From NCBI GenBank assembly GCA_039208375.1, contig JBCCRC010000010.1, positions 1 through 64,000 on the forward strand: a stretch of DNA of 64,000 bases, read 5' to 3'. Source of the DNA: JANQPC01 sp039208375 (GTDB lineage: Bacteria > Pseudomonadota > Alphaproteobacteria > Rhodobacterales > Rhodobacteraceae). The first letter of the stretch is position 1. Each line of letters begins with the position of its first letter. Below, one piece after another: positions 16,270-24,605 of this stretch. The position numbers and the translations under genes were made by a program. Below the pieces are notes generated by a model, which was not told where the DNA came from, did no database searches, and saw nothing but the letters and a program-made list of their open reading frames with translations.

Positions 16270-17249
16270 CATCCCTTTCCCGACGATCCACAATCGCTTT
16301 TCTTGGCGCCGCAGCTGGTGCGATAGCCCTGCCCCGCGCCGCCTTTCCGCAGCCCCTCTCGCGCTTGGCCATCTATGGCCCGCCCGCAGGCCCGTCGATC
16401 ACGCTGGCCCATGCCGTAGCCACCGGTATGTTGTCGGATATCGCGGCCGAGACGAGTTTCACCGCCTGGCGCAACCCGGACGAATTGCGCGCGGGCCTAA
16501 CCTCCGGCGAGATCCTGCTCTCGGTCGTGCCAATCCAGGCAGCGGCAAACCTGTTTAATCGCGGTTTTCCGATCCGGCTTGCAAACGCCATGACGAACGG
16601 GCTTTTGTACATCATTGCCGAGGATCCGGAGATCAACGGGATAACAGGCCTTGCTGGACGGCGTATCGCCATTCCGTTCAGGGGTGACACACCGGAAATC
16701 ATCTTCGGCCAACTCCTTGAACACCACGGAATGAGCGAGGCTGATCTTGACATCACCTATGCCGGGTCACCCACTGAGGCGATGCAACTGATGTTGGCGG
16801 GGCGCGTCGATGCCGCACTGACGGCGGAACCCTCGACAACCGCAGCCGTGCTGCGCGGAGGGGAGGCCGGTAAGACCATCCGGCGCGCGATCAGCATTCA
16901 GGAGGCCTGGGGCGACATGACCGATGGCGCACCAGTTCTGCCCCAGGCGGGGCTCGCGGTGACCCAAGCGTTTCTCGACAATAGCGGTGGCGTCCTCCCC
17001 GCCTTGCTGACCGCTTTGGAGGAAGCCACTGCCGACGTGCTGGCTAACCCCGAAATGGCCGCAGGCCACGCAACCGAGGCCCTTGGGATGCCCGCACCGC
17101 TTCTGGCGGCCTCAATCCCCAACTCGAACCTCGTCTCTCGCCCAGCGACAGAGGCGCGGGCAGATATCGAACGCATGCTTGCGGCAATGGCAGGGCCAGA
17201 TCTCGCTCGTATCGGGGGCTCTATGCCGGGAGATGAGTTTTATGTCTGA
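16266..17249 (+). CDS. ABC transporter substrate-binding protein (NMT1/SsuA-like)
   Basis: 327 residues with a twin-arginine-type leader (LSRRSTIAFLGAAAGAIALPRAAFA-like), then an SsuA/NMT1-type fold: AIYGPPAGPSITLAHAVATGML, GRRIAIPFRGDTPEIIFGQLLEHHGM, GSPTEAMQLMLAGRVDAALTAEPSTTAAV. The TAEP segment and the two-lobe layout match sulfonate, nitrate or thiamine-precursor binding proteins. Ligand is unknown; the NO-linked operon suggests a nitrogen or metal-complex ligand. It is coupled to both neighbours. Confidence 0.82.
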   Translation: MTSLSRRSTIAFLGAAAGAIALPRAAFPQPLSRLAIYGPPAGPSITLAHAVATGMLSDIAAETSFTAWRNPDELRAGLTSGEILLSVVPIQAAANLFNRGFPIRLANAMTNGLLYIIAEDPEINGITGLAGRRIAIPFRGDTPEIIFGQLLEHHGMSEADLDITYAGSPTEAMQLMLAGRVDAALTAEPSTTAAVLRGGEAGKTIRRAISIQEAWGDMTDGAPVLPQAGLAVTQAFLDNSGGVLPALLTALEEATADVLANPEMAAGHATEALGMPAPLLAASIPNSNLVSRPATEARADIERMLAAMAGPDLARIGGSMPGDEFYV

Positions 17250-17922
17250 GGCCCCTCCATCGGGGGCGGCCACCGCGAAACGGCTTATATTGCCGTTTGC
17301 CATTGCGGTGGTGCTCGCCGGTCTTGCCATGTGGCAGGGCCGGCTGAGCGTTGGGGTCGTTTGCTTTCTGTTTATGGCGCTGTGCTCCTTGACAATCCGC
17401 GTCCTCATAACCGACGCCACGCCCCTGCCCGTGGTGCGCACGATAGGCGGGCAACGCGAGGCGATCCTGATCCAGTTCGTCGGCGCCGGCATGATGTACC
17501 TGCCCGCGATCATGATCGCGACGCTGCTACTCGATTTCGCCGGGTATGAGCCCAGCGCGGTAATGCTTGGTGTCGGAGTTGCATTGGCCGCGTTCGGGCT
17601 TTGGCTTTTTTGGCGTTCCCATACCGATCTTGGAACCTATTGGTCCCCAACACTCGAACTGCGCGAAGGGCATCAGTTGGTGACGCGTGGCGTCTACGCA
17701 CGCTTACGTCATCCCATGTATGCCGCGCTCTTCGTCATCACAGCGGCGCAGGCATGCTTCCTCGGCAACTGGATCGCGGGGCCGGCGGGCATCATCGCGC
17801 TCGGATTGCTTTACCTGCTCAGGATTGACGATGAGGAACGGATGATGGGCGAGGCCTTCGGCGCGGAATGGTCGGCCTATGCGGGTCGAACGGGCCGCCT
17901 GCTGCCATCGGCACGGAAATGA
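17242..17922 (+). CDS. Isoprenylcysteine methyltransferase-family membrane protein
   Basis: 226 residues from ATG 17242 (MSEAPPSGAATAK), with GGGAG 9 bp upstream. Four to five membrane segments precede the ICMT/PEMT signature: LVTRGVYARLRHPMYAALFVITAAQ and a late DDEERMMGEAFGAEWSAYAGRTGRLLP (broken blocks). The RHPMY and E-GEW/YA elements bind SAM in this family. It is distantly related to NnrU, which lies in the divergent operon. The substrate in bacteria is mostly unknown. It sits inside an ABC-transporter operon, between the binding protein and permease, by overlaps of 8 and 4 bp. Confidence 0.75.
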   Translation: MSEAPPSGAATAKRLILPFAIAVVLAGLAMWQGRLSVGVVCFLFMALCSLTIRVLITDATPLPVVRTIGGQREAILIQFVGAGMMYLPAIMIATLLLDFAGYEPSAVMLGVGVALAAFGLWLFWRSHTDLGTYWSPTLELREGHQLVTRGVYARLRHPMYAALFVITAAQACFLGNWIAGPAGIIALGLLYLLRIDDEERMMGEAFGAEWSAYAGRTGRLLPSARK

Positions 17923-18716
17923 CACGCATCGCCCGCATCGGAGCTTTCCTCTGGTCCGGCTGGGCCGGGCTTGCAGCACTCTCGCTTTTGTGTGCTGCGT
18001 GGCAAGCTGGGCACGAGGCGTACGGGCCATTCATTCTGACGTCGCCACTCGAAACGGTGCGGGCCGTCGCAGCACTCGCGATCGACCCGGCAGCATGGGA
18101 GATCGCGGCTCTCACCTTGCAGCGAGCGATCACCGGCTTCGTGCTAGTTGCCGGGGCAGGAACGGCCCTTGGCGTCGCGGCGGGTTATTCCCCGGCAACG
18201 TTGCGCTTGGTCACACCGCTCGTCACGGTTCTGATGGGGGTGCCTCCTATCGCCTGGATCGTTCTTGCGATGATCTGGTTCGGCGGCTCAGACGCAACGG
18301 TTCGCACGGTTATCCTCGTCTCCGCACTTCCGGTCGTGTTTATGGGGGCAGCGCGCGGCATCACCACCCGCGACAGGCTTCTGGACCGTATGGCCGAAGC
18401 CTTCGGGGCGGGACCAATTCGGCGCTTCCTGACTGTGGGGCTGCGCCAAACCACCACGACGCTTTTCCCCGCATTCGCGCTTGCCCTCGGCACGTCATTC
18501 AAGGTGGCTGTCATGGCCGAGCTTCTGGCCAATGCAGGCGGCATTGGCGGGGCGCTGGCCGACGCGCGTATCAATCTCGACATCGGGCTCGCGCTCGCCT
18601 GGATAGTGATCGCAGTCGCCCTTCTGATCATCGTCGAATACACCTTGGTGCAGCCTGTGAAGGCCGAAATCGATCGCTGGCGTCACGCCGCACAGCCCTG
18701 GGGGGTGAAGCGATGA
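17919..18716 (+). CDS. ABC transporter permease (BPD type, SsuC/TauC-like)
   Basis: 265 residues with about six membrane segments. The EAA-type coupling loop is present (DRLLDRMAEAFGAGPIRRFLTVGLRQ), as in nitrate/sulfonate/taurine permeases. ATG 17919 overlaps the upstream TGA. It pairs with the binding protein at 16266 and the ATPase at 18713. The set is a complete type I importer inside an operon that ends with NnrS. Confidence 0.85.
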   Translation: MTRIARIGAFLWSGWAGLAALSLLCAAWQAGHEAYGPFILTSPLETVRAVAALAIDPAAWEIAALTLQRAITGFVLVAGAGTALGVAAGYSPATLRLVTPLVTVLMGVPPIAWIVLAMIWFGGSDATVRTVILVSALPVVFMGAARGITTRDRLLDRMAEAFGAGPIRRFLTVGLRQTTTTLFPAFALALGTSFKVAVMAELLANAGGIGGALADARINLDIGLALAWIVIAVALLIIVEYTLVQPVKAEIDRWRHAAQPWGVKR

Positions 18717-19462
18717 CGGCCCTGGATCTCTCCGGTATCGGCCACGCCTATCTCGGGCGCACTGTGCTTGAAGGCATCGACCTGACCATTGGGTCGGGCG
18801 AGATGGTGGCCCTTGTCGGCCCGTCTGGATGCGGCAAGTCCACCCTCGCCCATATTGCCGCCGGATTGACCGCGGCGCGGGCCGGCCGGGTTGCGAGGGG
18901 CTACGACCGACATGCGATGATCTTTCAGGAGCCTGCACTGATGCCATGGGCCACAGCCCGCGGCAATATCGACTATGTTTTGCGCCTTGCAGGGCTCCGG
19001 CGCGTTGACCGGGCTAATCGCATTCACGCGATTGCGGCGCAGGTCTCTCTGATCCCGGATGATCTCAGCAAATACCCCATCGAGCTCTCCGGCGGGATGC
19101 GGCAGCGTGTGGCTATCGCACGCGCGCTCGCGGTGCAGCCGGATTTCATCTACTTCGACGAGCCGTTTACGGCCCTTGATGTGGCCCTGAGACGGCGCAT
19201 GCAGGATCTCGTCATTGAAACATGTGCCGACGGCCGCCTTTCGGGCCTGTTTATCACGCATGACCTTAGCGAAGCCGCAAGAATTGCGCATCGCATCGCC
19301 GTGCTCGATACAAACGGGCGCGGTATCCTCGGCAATCGGCGGCTTGCCGCAAACCCGCGCGATCGGGGCGACATGGAGATATTCGATTGGGTACGGCGTG
19401 CTTTACGCGATGATCCAATCTTCCGCCATATCCACGATGTCGACGAAAGGCAGATTGCATGA
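18713..19462 (+). CDS. ABC transporter ATPase (SsuB/TauB-like)
   Basis: 249 residues. Walker A GPSGCGKST, Q-loop MIFQEPALMPWATARGN, signature LSGGMRQRVAIARAL, Walker B FIYFDEPFTALD and the switch THDLSEA are all intact. The W-A-N after the Q-loop is typical of the nitrate/taurine/sulfonate group. The start overlaps the permease stop (ATGA) and its own stop overlaps the ATG of the second nnrS. Confidence 0.88.
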   Translation: MTALDLSGIGHAYLGRTVLEGIDLTIGSGEMVALVGPSGCGKSTLAHIAAGLTAARAGRVARGYDRHAMIFQEPALMPWATARGNIDYVLRLAGLRRVDRANRIHAIAAQVSLIPDDLSKYPIELSGGMRQRVAIARALAVQPDFIYFDEPFTALDVALRRRMQDLVIETCADGRLSGLFITHDLSEAARIAHRIAVLDTNGRGILGNRRLAANPRDRGDMEIFDWVRRALRDDPIFRHIHDVDERQIA

Positions 19463-20736
19463 GCTGCGGGCCCGCTTCGGGGCGCAGCCGCCCGTTGCCA
19501 CGGGGCACGCTCGCCACGCTGGGCGACGAGGGCTTTCGTCTATTCTTTCCGCTTGCCGCGCTATACGCGGCGCTTTTCCCAGCGCTTTGGGTCATCGCCT
19601 GGGGCTTTGACCTCCCGCTTGCCCACGATGTTCCTCCCTCGCTCTGGCACGCGCACGAGATGCTGATCGGGGCCTTTGGAGCGGCCATCATCGGGTTTGT
19701 TACCACCGCCGCACCGGAGTGGACGGACACAGAGCCACCAAGCGGTCGCCCGCTCTGGGCGCTTGCCGCGTTGTGGGCCATCGGTCGCGCGGTTGGCCTG
19801 TTCGGATGGGATGCGATCGGAACCGTCGGCGCACTGGCTGACCTTACCTGGATCGCCGCGCTGATCGTGTGGCTGGTCGCCCTCTCGATCCGCCGCAGAA
19901 CAGATCGGTTGCGGGCTTTTGTTTTCTGGCTCACCGCCCTTTTTGCATGCACCGCTGCGGTGCGCATGGGATTTGCGACCGGCGACTTAGCGATGGCAAC
20001 TCACGGCGTTCACCTCGCCGGTTTCGCCCTTCTCGGCCTGCTGGGTCTGGCCTTGTCACGGATCGCCGTACCGGTGACAAACCTCGTCCTCGATCCGTCT
20101 GAAACCACCTCACCCTTCCGGCCGCACCCCGGCCGCCTTCATCTCGCCCCCGGTCTTGTCTTGCTGGCGATGGCGGGTGAGGTCTTCGGCGCAAGCCCCG
20201 CCGTCTCGGCCTGGCTTCTGATAGCCGCCGGTGCGGCCTTTTTGGACCGTGTAGGCGAGGCGTTCATCGGACGTGAGGCCGCACGAGCCGAGATCCTCAT
20301 GCTGGCCGGGTCCAGCGCTCTGGCAGGCCTTGGCCTGCTGCTGGCGGGAGCCGCTCGGCTAGGTGCGCCGTGGTCAGACGTCACTGGCCTGCACGTCGCC
20401 TTCATGGGTGGTCTCGGGCTCGGGGTCTACGCCGTCTTTTGCATCGCGGGGCTACTGCATTCAGGGCGGCCCCTGGGGCTGCCGCGTGTTGTCAGGGCCG
20501 GCGCGCTGCTGCTCGTCCTATCAGTCATTCTGAGAGTGGCACCTAACCTTGGGGTGAACCTTCCGGGGCCATCCCACGTGCTTGCCAGTCTGGCTTGGCT
20601 GGCCGCGTTTGTTCTGTGGGCCATTGCCTATTGGCCCTTTGTGGCGAGAGTTAACGCTGAGTCGGATCCTGAACCGTCAGACCGGCCAGTTGCCCAAACC
20701 GAGAGTGCAAAAAGCCTTCGGCCAGCGGCGGAATAG
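19459..20736 (+). CDS. NnrS family protein, second copy
   Basis: 425 residues, about 12 membrane segments. The family features are FRLFFPLAALYAALFPALWVI, WHAHEMLIGAFGAAIIGFVTTAAPEWT and the C-terminal GGLGLGVYAVFCIAGLLHSGRP. It is divergent from the 13656-14855 copy in sequence, yet keeps the WHAHE motif. Linked by ATGA to the ABC ATPase, it ends the operon that begins at DUF454. The C-terminal tail is hydrophilic. Two NnrS genes back to back under one FNR-type promoter suggests a dedicated NO-protective module rather than housekeeping. Confidence 0.88.
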   Translation: MSCGPASGRSRPLPRGTLATLGDEGFRLFFPLAALYAALFPALWVIAWGFDLPLAHDVPPSLWHAHEMLIGAFGAAIIGFVTTAAPEWTDTEPPSGRPLWALAALWAIGRAVGLFGWDAIGTVGALADLTWIAALIVWLVALSIRRRTDRLRAFVFWLTALFACTAAVRMGFATGDLAMATHGVHLAGFALLGLLGLALSRIAVPVTNLVLDPSETTSPFRPHPGRLHLAPGLVLLAMAGEVFGASPAVSAWLLIAAGAAFLDRVGEAFIGREAARAEILMLAGSSALAGLGLLLAGAARLGAPWSDVTGLHVAFMGGLGLGVYAVFCIAGLLHSGRPLGLPRVVRAGALLLVLSVILRVAPNLGVNLPGPSHVLASLAWLAAFVLWAIAYWPFVARVNAESDPEPSDRPVAQTESAKSLRPAAE

Positions 20737-20881
20737 ATACAAATCGTTTGCGCCTTGCTGAGGATAAAGCAATCAGGCCAGTACCACGCCGCGCATTCAA
20801 CGCTACCACTTGCAAACGCTTGAGCATGTTAAGGAGCAAGATCGCCGAGAGTGACCCACTGAGGACAAACCTGCGCGATGG

Positions 20882-21310
20882 TCACGTGGCTTCCGCCCCA
20901 TGCTCAGTTAGGCACTCGGCGTGATCGCGCAGCACCTCTAGCACGCGGCAATCCGAAACCCGCCCGGCACGGCAATCCGAAAGCATGCGGGAAAGCTCAA
21001 GCTTCAAGCTTTCCAAGCGCAAGATCCGGCGCTCAACGTCCTTCAAATGGCGGCGGGCGATGGTGTCAACGTCCGTACAAGGGCGGTCAGGGCGGTCTGA
21101 GAGGTCGAGCAATTCGCGGATTGCATCAAGACCAAAGCCAAGATCGCGCGCATGTCGAATGAAAGCTAAACGGTCTAAGGCGGCAGCCCCATAGCGCCTC
21201 TGCCCACCCGACGTACGCTCCGGCTCGGGCAAAAGCCCAATCTGTTCGTAGTAGCGGATAGTCTGGACCTTTGTGCCTGTGTGCTTGGCAAGCATCCCAA
21301 TTGCGAACAT
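20882..21310 (-). CDS. MerR-family metal-responsive regulator
   Basis: 142 residues: a winged-helix head (MFAIGMLAKHTGTKVQTIRYYEQIGLLP, ERTSGGQRRYGAAALDRLAFIRHARDLGF) and a long dimer helix, then a metal site with Cys78, Cys113, Cys121 and Cys133. Cys78 at the dimer interface is the mark of divalent-metal sensors (ZntR, CadR, PbrR) and the C-X7-C loop is also seen in CueR. It therefore probably senses Zn, Cd or Pb. It is divergent from the permease gene, whose promoter has the matching operator. Confidence 0.85.
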   Translation of the reverse strand: MFAIGMLAKHTGTKVQTIRYYEQIGLLPEPERTSGGQRRYGAAALDRLAFIRHARDLGFGLDAIRELLDLSDRPDRPCTDVDTIARRHLKDVERRILRLESLKLELSRMLSDCRAGRVSDCRVLEVLRDHAECLTEHGAEAT

Positions 21311-21414
21311 GGTGCGCTCCCTTTCCTACATAAACTATAGGTTTCGCTTGTGCGGTACGCAACGCGTCGCCGTTACCTTCGTCAGCAAGTCTGAAAAAAA
21401 TCGATCGAAACCTC

Positions 21415-21445
21415 TTGAACCTACAGTAGCTAGAGGTCGTATCTG
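21415..21445 (+). promoter_or_regulatory. MerR-type promoter with 19-bp spacer and operator
   Basis: -35 TTGAAC (21415-21420) and -10 TATCTG (21440-21445) are separated by 19 bp, the over-long spacer characteristic of MerR-activated promoters. The spacer contains ACCTACAGTAGCTAGAGGT (21419-21437), a dyad with ACCT/AGGT ends resembling PbrR/CadR operators. It drives the permease gene at 21471. Confidence 0.75.
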
Positions 21446-21470
21446 CAGAGTCGGTTAGGAGACCTGCTGT

Positions 21471-22640
21471 ATGACCGACCAGACCAAAGGCCCCGCATTC
21501 TCGACGCGCAGTTTGGTGCTGCCGGACGGGCCGCCGCGACTGGCGGACACTATGGCGTCATCGTGCGGTCGTAGCAGCGCTGAAGCTGAAGCCGCGGCCT
21601 GCTGCCCGGTAAGCGCAGCAGACGCCCCACTCTGGCGGCGCATCGACTGGTTGCTTTGGGGCTCGGGCGGGATCATCGCCCTCTCATACATCGCCGGTTT
21701 CATACTGCCCCACGACGCGCCCTTCCAGCTTGGCGTGTTCACGCACGGCGTTCACGAGATGATGAGCCTGATGTGGTGGGGAATTCTCGTCGGGATGCTC
21801 GCGGTGGGCCTGATCGACAAAGTGCCACGCGAGTTCGTGATCGGGATTATCGGGCGCGACCAAGGCGCGCGGAGCCTTCTGCGCGCCCTTGCCGCAGGGG
21901 TACTGCTCGATCTCTGTAACCACGGGGTTCTGATGGTTGGCGCAAAGCTTTACGAGCGCGGCGCAAGCCTCGGTCAGGTCTTTGCCTTCCTGATCGCCTC
22001 GCCCTGGAACTCACTGTCGCTGACGATCATAATCGGCGTGTTGATGGGTTGGGGCTGGATGGTCGTTTTCCTCATCGCCTCGTTGGTTATCGCACTCGTG
22101 ACCGGCCTCGCGGTGGAGGCGTTGGAGCGCGCCGGACGCGTAAAGCCTAACCCCAATCGCATTGATCTTCCTGCAGACTTTCATGTCTGGCGTGAAGCGA
22201 AAGCGGGCTTGCGCGCCACGCGCTATGACATCACCTTCGCCCGCGACGTCGCCCGCCGATCGGTCACGGCGAGCCGCATGGTTCTACGCTGGCTGTTCTT
22301 TGGAATAGTGCTTGCGGCCCTGATCCAAGCGACCGTGCCGACGGAGGTCTTCGCGGCATGGTTCGGCGCAACCCTTCTCGGCCTCTTCACCACACTTGTC
22401 GCTGCAACGATCATTGAGGTCTGTTCGGAAGGCTCCGTCCCGATCGCAGGCGACCTGATGACCCAGGCGCAGGCGCCAGGCAACGCCTTTACCTTCCTAA
22501 TGGCAGGGGCAGCGACAGACTACACCGAGATACTCATCCTGCGCGAGGTGACGGGGCGCCTGAAAGCGGCGCTGCTCCTGCCACTTCTGACAGTGCCGCA
22601 GGTGCTGGTGATTGGCTGGGCCCTGAACGCCATGGCATAG
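21471..22640 (+). CDS. Permease of the ArsP/DUF318 (COG0701) family, metal efflux candidate
   Basis: 389 residues. The first 50 are soluble with three Cys (SSCGRSSAEAEAAACCPVS) that could capture metal. Then come about eight to ten membrane segments with the DUF318 pattern: LLDLCNHGVLMVGAKLYERGASLGQVFAFLIASPWNS and, in the second half, IIEVCSEGSVPIAGDLMTQAQAPGNAFTFLMAGAATDYTE (cited as separate blocks). Each repeat has one conserved Cys. Relatives export methylarsenite or Cu/Zn. The MerR promoter indicates a divalent metal, probably Zn, Cd or Pb; this substrate is inferred. Confidence 0.75.
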   Translation: MTDQTKGPAFSTRSLVLPDGPPRLADTMASSCGRSSAEAEAAACCPVSAADAPLWRRIDWLLWGSGGIIALSYIAGFILPHDAPFQLGVFTHGVHEMMSLMWWGILVGMLAVGLIDKVPREFVIGIIGRDQGARSLLRALAAGVLLDLCNHGVLMVGAKLYERGASLGQVFAFLIASPWNSLSLTIIIGVLMGWGWMVVFLIASLVIALVTGLAVEALERAGRVKPNPNRIDLPADFHVWREAKAGLRATRYDITFARDVARRSVTASRMVLRWLFFGIVLAALIQATVPTEVFAAWFGATLLGLFTTLVAATIIEVCSEGSVPIAGDLMTQAQAPGNAFTFLMAGAATDYTEILILREVTGRLKAALLLPLLTVPQVLVIGWALNAMA

Positions 22641-22820
22641 CTCCAGTCACGGCACCGAGCTTTCCAAGGCGATCTCGGACATTTGTTAGACGCGAGCGAC
22701 GGGGGCGATGGGTCAAGGTTATCCCGGCGATCCAACACCGCGGCGGAGTTCAACCCTCCCGACACCCTGTATCACGTCAGGCTGATCGCCTCTGTGCCGC
22801 ACAATCGAACGCCAAACCGG

Positions 22821-23534
22821 TTAGCCGATCACTCCGCCCACAAATGACCCCGCGATAAAGGTGGCCGCCATAGCCAGCGAACCCCACACAGTCGTTCGAA
22901 CCATCGCAGGCGCCAGTTGCGCGCCGCCCGTCCAGGCCCCAAGCGCACCTAGGGCCAGAAGCGCGAGAAGCGTTGCAAAGAGCACGCTCAGTACGACGAA
23001 TCCCGAAGGCGCGAAAAGTGCGGCAGCTAGAGGTAACAGCGCCGCAATGGCAAAAGACGTGCCCGATGCGAATGCGGCCCGACGCGGGCTTGCCGCATGC
23101 AAGTCCAGAAGGCCGACTTCGTCGCGCAGATGGGCCTCGAGCGCATTACTGCGCGTCAATTCCTTGGCAACTTGCTCCGCCGTTGCGTGGCTCAAACCGC
23201 GCTTGCGATGAATTGCCACCATTTCTGCAAACTCACCCTCGGGATCCTGTCTGAGTGCGCGCCGTTCGCGCTTAATCTCGGCGTGTTCGATATCGGCTTG
23301 CGATGAAACTGAAATATACTCGCTTGCGGCGATCGACATCGCGCCTGCGACGACGCCCGCCACACCGGTAGCCAGCACGATGTCTGTGTTGGAAGTTGCC
23401 GCCGCGACACCGATCAAAAGGGAAGAGATTGAAACAATCCCATCCGTGGCGCCCAGCACGGCTGCGCGAAGCCAGTGGCTGCGTCCAAGACGATGTGGAT
23501 CGTCGGGATGGGTCGCTGCAAAGGTCTCATCCAT
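22821..23534 (-). CDS. VIT1/CCC1-family Fe/Mn transporter
   Basis: 237 residues from ATG 23534 (MDETFAATHPDD). WLRAAVLGATDGIVSISSLLIGVAAA and the AGAMSIAASEYISVSSQ block are the membrane signatures; the acidic cytosolic hairpin ERRALRQDPEGEFAEMVAIHRKRGLS carries the Glu residues that bind metal in CCC1/VIT proteins, followed by three C-terminal helices. These proteins are proton/metal antiporters that move Fe(II) or Mn(II) out of the cytosol. It lies between a metal efflux permease and a Mn/Zn/Fe importer, which supports a metal homeostasis block. Confidence 0.85.
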   Translation of the reverse strand: MDETFAATHPDDPHRLGRSHWLRAAVLGATDGIVSISSLLIGVAAATSNTDIVLATGVAGVVAGAMSIAASEYISVSSQADIEHAEIKRERRALRQDPEGEFAEMVAIHRKRGLSHATAEQVAKELTRSNALEAHLRDEVGLLDLHAASPRRAAFASGTSFAIAALLPLAAALFAPSGFVVLSVLFATLLALLALGALGAWTGGAQLAPAMVRTTVWGSLAMAATFIAGSFVGGVIG

Positions 23535-23645
23535 GGCGTGGTGGAAAGCTGCGATCCTCGATGTAAAGTTTGGTTTGCATCCATGCGCCCTGCCCATATC
23601 TCCCGCGACGCCCGAAAACGGAGCTTTTGATCGTTTTCTGCAGCA

Positions 23646-24605
23646 TTATTCCGCCGCTTGCCTGTTGGCAGGAAGCGCGGCCCCTTCGCGCCGCCCAGTC
23701 TGGCTACCTGTATCGCCAGTAGCATTTGCGTGCGAGGCTTCCAAAGATCGCCGCATCCGGCTGCCGCGTGTGGCCAGCTTCTCTGCAACTGCCACGGCGA
23801 CGAACAGGACACCATAAAACAGGGCCATGGCAGCGGAAGTGGCAGCGTTGAGAAAATACGCGATCCAAAACCCCGCAAGGGCGCCCGTGACAGCGAAGAG
23901 GGCGGTGAATACGAGCATGATCGAAAGCCGGCGGCTGATCAAAAGGGCTGTCGCGGCCGGGACGACCAGCAAAGAGATCACAAGGATCACCCCGGCAGCA
24001 TGGAAAGCCGTCACCACAGTAACCGAAACCAGGAACATGAACGATGTGTTCAGCAAGCCGGTTCGCATGCCGAGGACGGCCGCAAACTCAGGATCGAAAG
24101 TTGTTACCTTAAGTCTTTGGTAGAAGATTGCGATGAACGCTGCATTCACGGCGAGAACCGTAAGCATGACATAAAGGTATTCCGGGCCGATCGAGACACC
24201 GTTCACGACAAGCTGCTGAAAAGCAGCAAGGTTCAAATCGCCGACGAGGACCACCTCCGTATGCAGATGCACGTGGTTGAAATCGAGGGTGACGAGGATC
24301 ACGCCGGACGCAAAGAGCGCGGGGAAGACGAGGCCTTGCGGCGCATCTCCGGTAAACAACCCGGTGCGGATGAGCCACTCATTGCACAACACAACGAGTA
24401 ACCCGGCCAGAGCGGCGCCAAAGATCAACCAGGGAGAGTTCAGATCCCGAGTAAGGGCGTAGCCGACGACGATACCCGGAAGAACAGCGTGCGCGATGCC
24501 TTCCACAAGCATGGAATTTCGCCGCAAGACGATAAACGCACCGGGTAGTGCGCAAGCAAGCGCTGTGACGACAGCGAGAAGGGTGGTGCCCAGAAGGAAG
24601 CTCAA
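23646..24605 (-). CDS. TroC/MntB-type metal ABC permease, TTG start
   Basis: 319 residues. The best start is TTG at 24605: it overlaps the upstream stop as TTGA and has GAGGAG 6 bp upstream; no ATG is near. It has eight or so membrane segments of the ABC-3 family: GAFIVLRRNSMLVEGIAHAVLPGIVVGY and FHAAGVILVISLLVVPAATALLIS. The C-terminus is a long basic tail. It pairs with the 24602-25537 permease as a heterodimeric TroCD-like channel for Mn, Zn or Fe. Confidence 0.85.
   Translation of the reverse strand: MSFLLGTTLLAVVTALACALPGAFIVLRRNSMLVEGIAHAVLPGIVVGYALTRDLNSPWLIFGAALAGLLVVLCNEWLIRTGLFTGDAPQGLVFPALFASGVILVTLDFNHVHLHTEVVLVGDLNLAAFQQLVVNGVSIGPEYLYVMLTVLAVNAAFIAIFYQRLKVTTFDPEFAAVLGMRTGLLNTSFMFLVSVTVVTAFHAAGVILVISLLVVPAATALLISRRLSIMLVFTALFAVTGALAGFWIAYFLNAATSAAMALFYGVLFVAVAVAEKLATRGSRMRRSLEASHANATGDTGSQTGRREGAALPANRQAAE

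Noticed and set aside
17879..19462. Single 527-residue protein covering permease and ATPase
   Set aside because: Only the last 249 residues are ABC ATPase; the first part is the shifted permease frame. ATG 18713 with an ATGA overlap is the true start.
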